64,000 nucleotides of DNA from Dokdonella_A sp014338185 (GCA_030263295.1 SZOS01000005.1:1-64000); one strand, 5' to 3'. Numbered from the stretch's first letter, positions 8,694 through 17,520 are shown. Program-made: numbers and translations. Notes: generated from the sequence alone by a model not told the origin.

Positions 8694-11084
8694 GTGACGG
8701 GCAGCGGCAAGCCACGCGCGCGGACAGGCGCCACACCGTCCGCCCTGCCACGCTGGCGACGCTGGTTGCGCCGCGGCCTCGTGTGCGCATTGCTGCTGCT
8801 CGCGCTCGCGCTCGTGCTCGACCGGCTGTTCCCGCTGCCATTGCCGGCCGCCGGTGCCGGCAGCACCGTGGTGCTCGCGCGCGACGGCACGCCGCTGCGC
8901 GCGTTCGCCGATCGTGATGGCGTGTGGCGCTACCCGGTCACCGTCGACGAGGTGTCGCCGCTTTACGTGCAGGCGCTGCTCACCTACGAGGACCGCTGGT
9001 TCCACCACCACCCCGGCATCAACCCGCTGGCGCTGGTTCGCGCGCTGGGCCAGTGGCTGCGCCATGGCAAGCTGGTGTCGGGTGGCTCGACGCTGACCAT
9101 GCAGGTCGCGCGCATCCTCGACGGTACGCCGCACAACCTCGCTGGCAAGCTGCTGCAGATGTTGCGCGCGCTGCAACTGGAAGCGCATCTATCGAAGCGG
9201 GAAATCCTCACGCTGTACCTCAACCACGCACCGTTTGGCGGCACCATCGAGGGCGTCGAGGCCGCCTCGTGGGCCTACCTGGGCAAACCCGCGGCGCGCC
9301 TGTCGCATGCCGAGGCGGCGCTGCTCACGGTGTTGCCGCAAATGCCCAGCCGCCTGCGTCCCGACCGTCATCCGCAGGCGGCGCAGGCCGCCCGTGACAA
9401 GGTGCTCGCACGCATGGCCGCGTTGGGCGTGTGGTCGCCCGCGCAGGTGCGCGATGCGCGCATCGAAGTGGTCGCCGCGCGCAGCCTGCAGCCACCCCTG
9501 AGCGCGGCGCTGTTGGCCGAGCGCATGCATGCCGAGCAACCGCAGGCACGCCGCATCACCACCACGATCGACCCCCAGCTGCAGAATGCGCTGGAAGCCC
9601 GCGTGACCGCCTACCTCACGCGCCTGCCCGAACGCACCTCGGCCGCGGTGCTGGTGATCGACAATGCAAGCCTCGAAGCACGCGCCTACGTCGGCTCGGC
9701 CTCGTTCGGTGATGCCGCGCGCCTCGGCCATGTCGACATGGTGCGAGCCTCGCGCTCGCCCGGCTCCACGCTCAAGCCGTTCCTGTACGGGCTCGCGCTC
9801 GACGACGGGCTCATCAGTTCGGAGAGCCTGCTCATCGACGCGCCGCAGTCCTTCGGCGACTATCGACCCGGCAACTTCGACGCGGCCTTCAACGGGCCGG
9901 TCAGCGCCGCGACCGCACTGCGCCTGTCTCTCAACGTGCCCGCGGTCGACCTGCTCAGCCGGGTCGGTGCGCCGCGGTTCGTCGCGCGCCTGGCCAACGC
10001 CGGTCTTGCGCTGCGCCTGCCACGCGGCGCCACGCCCAGCCTGCCGATCATCCTCGGCGGCGTGGGCGTGCGCATGGACGCCCTGGTGGGCGCCTACGCC
10101 GCGTTCAATCGCGAGGGCGTGGCCGGCCGTGTGCGCTATCGCAGCGATGAACCGATGATCGAGCGGCGCCTGCTGTCGGCGGGAGCGGCCTGGATCGTGC
10201 GCGACATCCTCGAAGCCAACCCGCGTCCCGGCTACGTGCCCGGCACCTTCGATCCGGGCTCGCGTCCGCGCGTGGCGTGGAAGACCGGCACGAGCTATGG
10301 CTTCCGCGATGCCTGGGCCGTGGGCGCCACGCGTGCGGCCACCGTGGCGGTGTGGATCGGACGTCCCGATGGCACGCCGCTGCCGGGCCAGTACGGCGCG
10401 GTGACGGCGCTGCCACTGATGTTCCAGATCGTCGACAGCCTGCCGCGCGACCCGCTCGGCGCAACACCTTCGCCACCACCGCCGGGCGTGACCCAGGTGG
10501 AGATCTGCTGGCCGCTCGGCCTGGCCTACGATCCGCGACATCCGTCGCTGTGCCAGCAGAAGAAGACTTCGTGGATCCTCGATGGCGTGGTTCCACCAAC
10601 CCTGCCCGAGCGCGACGCAGGCAGCTGGAGCGCGGGCCTGGTGCGTCTGCGCGTGGATGCGCGCAGCGGCGAGCGGCTGAGCGCGGGCTGCACGCACCGC
10701 GTCGAACGGCAGATCGAGATCGCGCGCTGGCCCGCGCTCGCCTACCCATGGCTCGGTCCAGAACTGCGGCGCCGCGCGAGCCTGCCACCGCTCGCACGCG
10801 ACTGCGCCGACGATGGCCTGGATGCGGTGCAATCGCTGCGCATCGACGGCGCCGTCGATGGCACCACGATTGCACGCGCGCCCAACAGCCCCAACCCCGC
10901 CACCTTGCGCCTGCGCCTGCTCGGCGCGCGCGACGAGGTGCTGTGGCTGGTCGACGGTCGCCTCGTCGGCACCACCCTTGGCAGTGCCGTGCTCGAACAC
11001 GCCTTCGCCGAAACCGGCGACCACACGCTCACCGCGCTCACTGGCGGCGGCTATGCGCAGGTGCGCGTGCGCGTGCTGCGTTGA
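8694..11084 (+). CDS. pbpC: Penicillin-binding protein 1C, bifunctional peptidoglycan synthase
   Basis: PBP1C polymerises glycan strands and carries a transpeptidase domain in the periplasm. The 796-residue protein has a cytoplasmic arginine-rich tail, one membrane helix at about 25-45, then a GT51 glycosyltransferase domain with EDRWFHHHPG and GGSTLTMQ (residues 130-137). The transpeptidase follows, with SxxK at S358-T-L-K361, an SLN motif, and KTGTS at residues 530-534. The last 100 residues form the C-terminal domain typical of PBP1C (LRIDGAVDGTTI onward). The start is a GTG; the ATG at 8653 is out of frame. It is probably co-transcribed with the upstream A2M gene. Confidence 0.94.
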   Translation: MTGSGKPRARTGATPSALPRWRRWLRRGLVCALLLLALALVLDRLFPLPLPAAGAGSTVVLARDGTPLRAFADRDGVWRYPVTVDEVSPLYVQALLTYEDRWFHHHPGINPLALVRALGQWLRHGKLVSGGSTLTMQVARILDGTPHNLAGKLLQMLRALQLEAHLSKREILTLYLNHAPFGGTIEGVEAASWAYLGKPAARLSHAEAALLTVLPQMPSRLRPDRHPQAAQAARDKVLARMAALGVWSPAQVRDARIEVVAARSLQPPLSAALLAERMHAEQPQARRITTTIDPQLQNALEARVTAYLTRLPERTSAAVLVIDNASLEARAYVGSASFGDAARLGHVDMVRASRSPGSTLKPFLYGLALDDGLISSESLLIDAPQSFGDYRPGNFDAAFNGPVSAATALRLSLNVPAVDLLSRVGAPRFVARLANAGLALRLPRGATPSLPIILGGVGVRMDALVGAYAAFNREGVAGRVRYRSDEPMIERRLLSAGAAWIVRDILEANPRPGYVPGTFDPGSRPRVAWKTGTSYGFRDAWAVGATRAATVAVWIGRPDGTPLPGQYGAVTALPLMFQIVDSLPRDPLGATPSPPPPGVTQVEICWPLGLAYDPRHPSLCQQKKTSWILDGVVPPTLPERDAGSWSAGLVRLRVDARSGERLSAGCTHRVERQIEIARWPALAYPWLGPELRRRASLPPLARDCADDGLDAVQSLRIDGAVDGTTIARAPNSPNPATLRLRLLGARDEVLWLVDGRLVGTTLGSAVLEHAFAETGDHTLTALTGGGYAQVRVRVLR

Positions 11085-11124
11085 AGCGCTGCCGGCAGTC
11101 TGATGTCGGCGGCAACGCGCCCGA

Positions 11125-12039
11125 TCAGCGTGCCGATTGCACCAGCAGGTGCTTGGCCAGTGCGCCCTGCACGCGCGCCACGCCGCGCGCCAGATGCAGC
11201 GTCGCGAACAGCAGCACCACGCCTGCGACGAACGCCAGCGGCGTCGCGAACCACCACGGCCCCAAGCCGGTCTCGACGCCGTCGACCACGAAGCCAACAT
11301 GGCCTTCGATCACGCCACTGACCACCAACGCCTGCAGCACTGGCAGGAACACCAGCGCCAGTGACACCGCGATGCCCGTCACCGCCATCGTGAAGTAGCA
11401 GATGCCCAGCGGCAGCATCAGCACGAGGTAGAGGATGGTCGACCACGAGCGCGGATCGCTGAACATCGCGCCGATGCGCCGCAGCAGCGGCAGGTGTTGT
11501 TGTGCATACACCGGCCGCCGCGGCATGCGCTCACCGAGCATCACCTCGACGATCCGACCCTCGACCAGCGCAAGCACGCGCACCGAAGCGAAGAACGCTA
11601 TCGGCACGAGCACGCCGATGATGAGCACCGACAGGCCCACCGACAATGACAGGCCGGCCACCACCCAGGTGAAGTAGAACACGCCAGTGGCGAGTGACAG
11701 CAGCATGTAGAACAGCGCGGCGTAGGTGCGCGGATCGGCGGCGACGCCGAAGAAGCGTCCGGCGAGACTGCGCCGCGCGGGCGGTGGCGGTGGCCGCAAC
11801 GCCTGCTCGACTACGCGCTCCTTGTCGACATAGATCCCGGCGACCTCGGCCGGCGCGCCGTAGCTGTTGACGATCTTCGCCAACAGTTCGGCCTCCGGCG
11901 TATCCGGATGGTCGGCCATTTCCGAACGCAGGTGGTCCTCGGCGTCGTACAGCGCGTCCTGCACCAGCGCAGGATCGGCGCCAGCGAGCGCCGCACGCAG
12001 CTGTTCGAGGTACTCGCGGATGGTCGTGGGCGTGTTCAT
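11125..12039 (-). CDS. HAAS-type membrane protein, likely partner of PadR regulator
   Basis: 304-residue integral membrane protein. Residues 1-80 (REYLEQLRAALAGADPAL, then DALYDAEDHLRSEMADHP) look like the alpha-helical HAAS/DUF1700 domain found next to PadR regulators. The rest holds two similar hydrophobic halves, each opening with an F-x-D-P-R-(T/S)-(Y/W) box (ADPRTYAALFYML and SDPRSWSTILYLV) and containing a pair of long helices, so the membrane part looks duplicated. A proline run PPPPPA lies in the linker. ATG 12039-12037 overlaps the padR stop by 4 bp, so the two are translationally coupled. The family is linked to membrane or envelope-stress signalling by association; the exact ligand is unknown. 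No enzymatic motif. Confidence 0.8.
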   Translation of the reverse strand: MNTPTTIREYLEQLRAALAGADPALVQDALYDAEDHLRSEMADHPDTPEAELLAKIVNSYGAPAEVAGIYVDKERVVEQALRPPPPPARRSLAGRFFGVAADPRTYAALFYMLLSLATGVFYFTWVVAGLSLSVGLSVLIIGVLVPIAFFASVRVLALVEGRIVEVMLGERMPRRPVYAQQHLPLLRRIGAMFSDPRSWSTILYLVLMLPLGICYFTMAVTGIAVSLALVFLPVLQALVVSGVIEGHVGFVVDGVETGLGPWWFATPLAFVAGVVLLFATLHLARGVARVQGALAKHLLVQSAR

Positions 12040-12413
12040 GCTCCCTCCAGCACGGTATCGACGAAATTGCGCGTGGTGGTCCACGCATAGGTCCACTCGT
12101 CGAGCACGCGCCGCCCGAGTGGCGTGATGCGGTAATAGCGGCGCGGTGGCCCCGCCACCGACGGCTCGACCTGGCTCGCAAGCAGGCCGGCGGCATCGAG
12201 GTTGCGCAACACCGGATACAGTGCGCTCTGCTTGCCACTGAGCACGCCCTCGCCGGTGTCATCCAGCTGGCGCGCGATCTGGTAGCCATACATCGGCTGC
12301 TTGGCGCGCGCGAGCACGCCCAGCAGCACCAGCGACACGATGCCGGCCGACAGTTCCTTGTGGAACTTCCACAGGTGTACCTGGGTGGTGGCTTCGGACA
12401 CGATCCACTCCAT
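12036..12413 (-). CDS. PadR-family transcriptional regulator
   Basis: 125-residue winged-helix regulator. The segment HKELSAGIVSLVLLGVLARA, MYGYQIARQLDD, and GKQSALYPVLRNLDAAGLL then RRYYRITPLGRRVL is the canonical PadR N-terminal fold. The start MEWIVSE at 12413 is chosen because the operator-like repeat lies just upstream and the family N-terminus fits; a longer version from 12458 would read through that repeat. No Shine-Dalgarno is visible before 12413, which suggests a leaderless transcript. It overlaps the following HAAS-type gene by 4 bp. It probably represses its own operon through the inverted repeat at 12434-12452. Confidence 0.9.
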   Translation of the reverse strand: MEWIVSEATTQVHLWKFHKELSAGIVSLVLLGVLARAKQPMYGYQIARQLDDTGEGVLSGKQSALYPVLRNLDAAGLLASQVEPSVAGPPRRYYRITPLGRRVLDEWTYAWTTTRNFVDTVLEGA

Positions 12414-12414
12414 G

Positions 12415-12452
12415 TCTAGGCATGACAGAACTGTATTGTTGACTTGACAATA
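12415..12452 (-). promoter_or_regulatory. Probable padR promoter with operator palindrome
   Basis: A perfect inverted repeat TATTGT-N7-ACAATA sits at 12434-12452. On the minus strand it overlaps a possible -35 TTGTCA (12451-12446), followed after 17 bases by TGTCAT (12428-12423), 9 bases or so before the padR ATG. The arrangement fits a repressor site covering its own promoter and a very short or absent 5' leader. The repeat and spacing are seen; binding by PadR is inferred. Confidence 0.55.
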
Positions 12453-12573
12453 GCGCATGCGCCGGAAGTCATGCCAATGCAGGTGCGGCGTTCACCCCAC
12501 CCGCCGTCCCGGGTTGCCAAACGCGAGCGGAGCCAGCACTGTGTGCTTCGTCCTGCCCGGATCGGGAACCTTG

Positions 12574-13335
12574 ATGAATTGCACCCGCCTGCCCCTTGTA
12601 CTGGTTGTCGCCACCTCCCTCCTGCTGGGCGCATGCGCCAGTGTGTCGCACCATGAGGACGCGACGCCCGCGCCGGCACCGGCAGCCGCGCCGGCAGCTC
12701 CGATCGTCGAGTCGGTGGCGCAGTACGTGCCCGAGCGCGACGCCGATGAGGTGGCGCGCATGCGCGCGAACCCGGCGCCGGCCAGTGCAACGATCGAGGA
12801 CGGCAGCAACTTCGAAGCCGACGATGACCGCCTGGGCATGGCCGGATATGTCCGCATCGGCCACGGCGTGTACCGCGGCGATCCGGCCTTCGTGCGCGAT
12901 TCGATCGCACTCGACGCCACCGACGCGGGCGCCGAGCAGGTGCGGGTGTACGCGCCCGCTGCAACATCGGCCGCTGCAGGCGATGCGTCCGGCGTGGACG
13001 CCTGGGGCGCGATCTTCTACGTGCGCTACCGGCTGGCCTTCGGCGCCACCTTCCGCGACCTGCGCGACGAGGAGCGCGCCGCGCTCGGTGGCAAGGGCGG
13101 CGTGGAAATCGGTACCGTCATGGGTGGCACCCCGGCCGCGCGCGCCAACCTCATGGCCGGCGACTACGTGATCGCGTTCAACGAGCGTCCCCTCGTCGAC
13201 AAGACGGCATTCCAGAGCGAATTGCGCGCCAATGCCGGACGCAGCATCACGCTGACCATCGTGCGCCAGGGTGAGACTTCGCAGCGCATCGTGCGCCTGG
13301 GCGAGGCGCCCGCTACCGCAACCCCGCAACCCTAG
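12574..13335 (+). CDS. PDZ-domain lipoprotein
   Basis: 253-residue predicted lipoprotein of unknown specific role. The signal peptide MNCTRLPLVLVVATSLLLGA ends in lipobox LGAC (cysteine 21). An alanine/proline linker follows, then a region of about 100 residues I cannot assign, and a C-terminal PDZ domain of about 80 residues (GGVEIGTVMGGTPAARANL, GDYVIAFNERPL, then ITLTIVRQGE). There is no protease domain, so it is a PDZ scaffold or substrate-binding protein rather than a DegP-like enzyme. ATG 12574 is fixed by the signal peptide; TTG 12571 is a possible alternative. It is divergent from padR and shares the intergenic region with the operator repeat, so PadR could also influence it (inference). 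Confidence 0.82.
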   Translation: MNCTRLPLVLVVATSLLLGACASVSHHEDATPAPAPAAAPAAPIVESVAQYVPERDADEVARMRANPAPASATIEDGSNFEADDDRLGMAGYVRIGHGVYRGDPAFVRDSIALDATDAGAEQVRVYAPAATSAAAGDASGVDAWGAIFYVRYRLAFGATFRDLRDEERAALGGKGGVEIGTVMGGTPAARANLMAGDYVIAFNERPLVDKTAFQSELRANAGRSITLTIVRQGETSQRIVRLGEAPATATPQP

Positions 13336-13698
13336 ATGCGCCGCACCGACGCGCCCGCAAGCGCAGTTTGCGCTGTACGGGTTGGGTGCGCGCGCTGTCG
13401 CCGCGGCCCACGGCCGTGCCGGCGCCACCGGCTGAGTGGCGGTTTGCCGGCGTCGAGGTCAGCTGGTTCGTGACGCCGGGCGCGCGTGATGGTGCCTGCC
13501 TTCGTCCTTTGGCGGCCGCGATGGTGTCCGCGCGATCGCGGACGGGCGCCCGGGTCGGGACCGCCGCAGCTGCGGACGTCGGCGGGCGGCCCTGTGGTCG
13601 CGACGGGAAAGTCGAACCTGACCCGGGTTTTTGTTCGGTTGGGCCGTGGCCGTGTGTTGGGTGAAACGAGGCCCGCGTTTGGGCCGCGGAGATCGCCC
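13336..13698. other. Intergenic region with GC-rich stem-loops
   Basis: 363 bp with no convincing gene. It holds several perfect inverted repeats: AGCGCA-GTT-TGCGCT at 13360-13374, GTCCGCG-CGAT-CGCGGAC at 13526-13543, and the palindrome CCGCAGCTGCGG at 13564-13575. The first may end the PDZ lipoprotein transcript but lacks a U-run. A purine-rich CGGAG precedes ATG 13699. I cannot place a sigma70 promoter with confidence. Confidence 0.4.
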
Positions 13699-15087
13699 AT
13701 GTATCGAGTCATCGCCTCGCTCCTGCTTGCCGGACTCGCCAGCGCGGCGGGCCCGGTCCGCGCACAATGGCTGTACCACGACAGTCTCTACGCCGACCCG
13801 TCCAACCTGGCCAACGGCGCCAGCGGCGTCCAGTTCGGTCGCAGCATGGCCATCGACCGCAATGCGGACGGCAGCATCCGCGCCATGTATGTCGGCCTGC
13901 CCTACGCCACGGTCACCGATGTCCAAGGTACCGACCACCCAGCGGCAGGCAAGGTCGAGGTTTGGGTGCCGCAAGGCGGCTGGCACCTGGCGCGCACGCT
14001 GACCAACGGCGGATACACGCAGGCGGGCGCCCACTTTGGCGCGGCGATCGCGGTGCATCGTGGCGCCATCCTCATCGGCTCGCCCGATCAGGATGTCCAG
14101 TCCGGCTCGAACACGCGCATCGACGCCGGTGTGGTCACGTTGATGGCCGACGACAATGCGGGTGCCCCCGGGCAGACGCAACCGGACATCAGGACCATCC
14201 TGTGGTGGAGCGGTACCGCTGCGGGCCAGAAGCGCGGCTGGAGCGTAACCATCGACGGCGACGGCGTGACCGCGGGCATCGACGATGCGTGGTTCGCCTT
14301 TGGCACGCCCTACGAGTCCGGATCCGGCTGCGCGAGAGTAGGTCATCTGGCCAATGGCGGGCAAAGCAACTTGATGAGTAACGTCTGCGGACCCCACGCG
14401 AGCAATTTCGGCAGTTCGCTCGCCATACGCCATCTGGACAGCAGCCACTTCATGCTCGCGGTGGGAGCACCGGCCGCGGTACAGGGCGACCAGCAACTGG
14501 CCGGACAAGTCGGCATCTACATCGCCCCGATCTCGCCTCCACTGGACCAGCCGTTGCTTCTGGAGACACTCACTGCCACGTCACCGGCGTTCCTCGACGC
14601 GTTTGGCACGTCGGTCGCGATGGACGGCAGCCGGATCCACGTGGGCGGCACCGGCCGCCAGAAAAGTGGCGTCGGCAGGACCGGCTCGGTCTCGATCTTC
14701 AAGCCCTGCGGCATCATCGGCCATTGTCTGGAAACCGAGGTGTTCGGACCCACTGCCGGCGACCTGTGCGGCGCGGCACTGGCGGCCAACACGCGCGCCA
14801 TCGGCGCTGCCTTCGCGATGGGCTGTCCAGGGTACGACGACATGGTGGTCGATGCGGGCCGGGTAGCGTACGTGCGATACCGATACCTGGCCGGATCGTG
14901 GTCCTGGGCGCCTGCCTTCATCGGCATGGGCGACCTGCCACATGGCGGCGACGGGCTCGGCCGCAGTGTTGGCCTGGCCTCCGGCTTCATCTTCGCCGGT
15001 GCCCCCGGCAACGATGACTTGGGCAGCGACAACGGCGTGGTGCGCATCTTCGCGCCCGACCGCATCTTCGCCAATGGCTTCGACTGA
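13699..15087 (+). CDS. Secreted seven-repeat (probable beta-propeller) protein with GFD tail
   Basis: 462-residue exported protein of unknown function. A signal peptide of about 23 residues ends at GPVRA. The mature part has seven repeats beginning with an (F/L/C)G-x-S-(V/L)-A pattern at residues 46, 113, 179, 237, 302, 357 and 420. Each is followed about ten residues later by a hydrophobic strand ending in G-x-P or similar (YVGLPYA, LIGSPDQD, FAFGTPYE, LAVGAPAA, HVGGTGRQ, FAMGCPGYD, FAGAPGNDD). Spacing of 55-67 residues suggests a seven-bladed propeller of FG-GAP/integrin-alpha style. The protein ends DRIFANGFD, a tail shared with two other loci in this window. It is convergent with pnp. ATG 13699 follows a GGAG and the signal peptide; upstream in-frame sequence lacks coding character. 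Confidence 0.8.
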   Translation: MYRVIASLLLAGLASAAGPVRAQWLYHDSLYADPSNLANGASGVQFGRSMAIDRNADGSIRAMYVGLPYATVTDVQGTDHPAAGKVEVWVPQGGWHLARTLTNGGYTQAGAHFGAAIAVHRGAILIGSPDQDVQSGSNTRIDAGVVTLMADDNAGAPGQTQPDIRTILWWSGTAAGQKRGWSVTIDGDGVTAGIDDAWFAFGTPYESGSGCARVGHLANGGQSNLMSNVCGPHASNFGSSLAIRHLDSSHFMLAVGAPAAVQGDQQLAGQVGIYIAPISPPLDQPLLLETLTATSPAFLDAFGTSVAMDGSRIHVGGTGRQKSGVGRTGSVSIFKPCGIIGHCLETEVFGPTAGDLCGAALAANTRAIGAAFAMGCPGYDDMVVDAGRVAYVRYRYLAGSWSWAPAFIGMGDLPHGGDGLGRSVGLASGFIFAGAPGNDDLGSDNGVVRIFAPDRIFANGFD

Positions 15088-15260
15088 GCACCCGCGACCA
15101 TCGGCTGCGAAGGCCGGTGCGGCCGGCCCGAACTCCACCTGCCCGACGCGCACGGGTTGCGGGACAGCCCACGCCGTGCGCCAGCGCGGGACGTGGCTCG
15201 GGTCCGGTGAAGGGAGCAGCACCACCGCGTAGCCGCCACGATCCGCGTTCCCCCAGAAAC

Positions 15261-15289
15261 GAAACAGCGGGCCGATGGCCCGCTGTTTC
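15261..15289 (-). terminator. Strong stem-loop terminator after pnp
   Basis: Perfect 13-bp inverted repeat GAAACAGCGGGCC / GGCCCGCTGTTTC (15261-15273 and 15277-15289) with a GAT loop. It lies 24 bp beyond the pnp stop in the convergent space with the propeller gene. The stem ends in UUUC on both strands and a short GUUUC follows in the pnp direction, so it may serve both genes. Confidence 0.75.
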
Positions 15290-15312
15290 GACCCGCCTGC
15301 GTCGGATGACGC

Positions 15313-17415
15313 TCAGTTCGCGGCGGCGTCTTCGGTGACGGCCTTCATCGACAGGCGGATACGGCCCTGCTTGTCGACTTCGAGCACCTTGACCTTGACG
15401 ATGTCGCCTTCCTTGAGCTTGTCGGAGACCTTCTCGACGCGCTCGTTGGAGATCTGCGAGACGTGCACGAGGCCGTCCTTGCCCGGCAGGATCGTGACGA
15501 ATGCGCCGAAGTCCATGAGCTTGGCGACCTTGCCCTCGTAGATGCGACCGGGTTCGACGTCGGACACGATCTGCTCGATGCGCTTCCTGGCCGCTTCGCC
15601 GGCGTCGCGGTTGACCGAGGCGATCACCACGGTGCCGTCATCGCTGATGTCGATGGTGGCGCCCGTCTCGTCGGTGATCGAGCGGATGGTGGCACCGCCC
15701 TTGCCGATCACTTCACGGATCTTGTCGGGGTGGATCTTCATCGTGAGCAGGCGCGGCGCGAACTCGCTCATCTCGCTGCGCGAGGCACTGATCACCTTGC
15801 CCATTTCACCGAGGATGTGCAGGCGGCCACGCTTGGCCTGCTCCAGCGCCACGCGCATGATCTCCTCGGTGATGCCGTCGATCTTGATGTCCATCTGCAG
15901 CGCGCTGATGCCCGCGGCGGAACCGGCGACCTTGAAGTCCATGTCGCCGAGGTGATCCTCGTCGCCGAGGATGTCGGACAGCACCACGAAGCGCTCGCCC
16001 TCCTTGACCAGACCCATCGCGATGCCCGCGACCGGCGCCGACAGCGGCACGCCCGCATCCATCATCGCGAGCGAGGAGCCGCACACCGAGGCCATCGACG
16101 AGGAGCCGTTGGATTCGGTGATCTCGCTGACCACGCGCAGCACGTACGGGAACTGCTCCATCGACGGCTTGACCGCCTGCACGCCACGCTTGGCCAGGCG
16201 GCCGTGGCCGATCTCGCGGCGCTTGGGCGCGCCGAAACGGCCGCACTCGCCGACCGAGAACGGCGGGAAGTTGTAGTGGAACAGGAACGGGTCCTTCGAC
16301 TCGCCTTCCGGCGCGTCGATGATCTGCGCATCGCGCGCGGTGCCGAGCGTGACCGTGACCAGCGCCTGGGTCTCGCCGCGCGTGAACAGCGCCGAACCGT
16401 GCGTGCGCGGCAGCACGCCCACGCGCACCGTGATCGGGCGGATGTCGTCGAGCTGGCGTCCGTCGATGCGCACCTTGGTGGCGAGCACCGAGTCACGCAT
16501 CGTGCGGTATTCGAGTTCACCAAACTCCTTGGCGAGTTCACCGCCGCTCCAGCCCTCGGCTTCGGCGCGGCCGGCCAGGGCCAGCAGCGTGTCCTGCTTG
16601 AGCTGGGCGATCGCATCGCGCCGCTGCAGCTTGTCGCGGATCTGGAATGCCTGCGCGAGCCTGTCGCCCACGCTGTCCTTGAGTGCGGCGATCAGCGGCT
16701 GGTTCTTGGCCGGAGCGGTCCAGCTTGACGGCTTGGTGCCCGCCTCGACGGTGAGTTCGTTGATGGCCTTGATCGCGGCCTGCAACGCCTTGTGGCCGAA
16801 GGTCACCGCGCCGAGCATGACCTCCTCGGACAGCAGCTTGGCCTCGGATTCCACCATGAGCACCGCGTTGGCGGTGCCGGCGACCACGAGTTCGAGTTCG
16901 GAGGTCTTGAGTTCGGTCGCGGTCGGATTGAGCAGGTACTGGCCGTTGGCGTAACCGACCTTGGCCGCGCCGATCGGACCCTGGAACGGGATGCCCGCAA
17001 GCGACAGCGCGGCCGAGGCGCCGATCATCGCGGGAATGTCGCCGTCGACCTCGGGATTGAGCGAGATCACCTGGGCGATGACCTGCACTTCGTTCTTGTA
17101 GTCCTCGGGGAACAGCGGGCGCACCGGCCGGTCGATCAGGCGACTGGTGAGCGTCTCCTTCTCGGTCGGGCGGCCTTCACGCTTGAAGAAGCCACCGGGG
17201 ATACGGCCGGCCGAGTAGAACTTCTCGACGTAGTCGACCGTGAGCGGGAAGAAATCCTGGCCTTCCTTCGCCTTGGCGGCAGCAACGACCGTGACCAGCA
17301 CCACGGTGCCGTCCATCGACACCATCACCGCGCCGGAGGCCTGGCGGGCGATTTCGCCCGTCTCCAGCGTCACCATGTGCTTGCCGTACTGGAATGACTT
17401 GCTTGCTTTCGCCAC
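15313..17415 (-). CDS. pnp: Polyribonucleotide nucleotidyltransferase (PNPase)
   Basis: PNPase degrades RNA 3' to 5' by phosphorolysis and is a core part of the RNA degradosome. The 700-residue product has the normal length and order: RNase PH domain 1, an alpha-helical linker, RNase PH domain 2 (RTHGSALFTRGETQALVTVT, then SDILGDEDHLGDMDFKVAG), a KH domain with VIGKGG at about 569-574, and an S1 domain (YEGKVAKLMDFGAFV to RIRLSMKA). The start MAKASKSFQYGKHMVTLETG is typical. It follows rpsO as in E. coli, with a structured 182-bp spacer that may be an RNase III target used for autoregulation. Confidence 0.97.
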   Translation of the reverse strand: MAKASKSFQYGKHMVTLETGEIARQASGAVMVSMDGTVVLVTVVAAAKAKEGQDFFPLTVDYVEKFYSAGRIPGGFFKREGRPTEKETLTSRLIDRPVRPLFPEDYKNEVQVIAQVISLNPEVDGDIPAMIGASAALSLAGIPFQGPIGAAKVGYANGQYLLNPTATELKTSELELVVAGTANAVLMVESEAKLLSEEVMLGAVTFGHKALQAAIKAINELTVEAGTKPSSWTAPAKNQPLIAALKDSVGDRLAQAFQIRDKLQRRDAIAQLKQDTLLALAGRAEAEGWSGGELAKEFGELEYRTMRDSVLATKVRIDGRQLDDIRPITVRVGVLPRTHGSALFTRGETQALVTVTLGTARDAQIIDAPEGESKDPFLFHYNFPPFSVGECGRFGAPKRREIGHGRLAKRGVQAVKPSMEQFPYVLRVVSEITESNGSSSMASVCGSSLAMMDAGVPLSAPVAGIAMGLVKEGERFVVLSDILGDEDHLGDMDFKVAGSAAGISALQMDIKIDGITEEIMRVALEQAKRGRLHILGEMGKVISASRSEMSEFAPRLLTMKIHPDKIREVIGKGGATIRSITDETGATIDISDDGTVVIASVNRDAGEAARKRIEQIVSDVEPGRIYEGKVAKLMDFGAFVTILPGKDGLVHVSQISNERVEKVSDKLKEGDIVKVKVLEVDKQGRIRLSMKAVTEDAAAN

Positions 17416-17520
17416 GTTGGTTGTCCTGTCTGGAAAAGCGCGCTCCCCATGGAATGCGCTTCATGTGAAAAGTGCGGTCACGGATGGCCGCCCGGGAGTT
17501 GCATGCAGCGTGAAACGCAA

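Noticed and set aside
3831..9188. 1785-codon open frame antisense to the A2M gene
   Set aside because: It lacks any domain pattern, is repetitive in Arg/His/Gln/Val, and mirrors the GC-biased codon use of the real gene. Similar long antisense frames cover infB, nuoL, pbpC and uvrA.
13332..13712. Minus-strand frame of 126 codons in the spacer before the propeller gene
   Set aside because: Arg/Pro-rich composition, no ribosome site and no motif; reads as a GC artefact.
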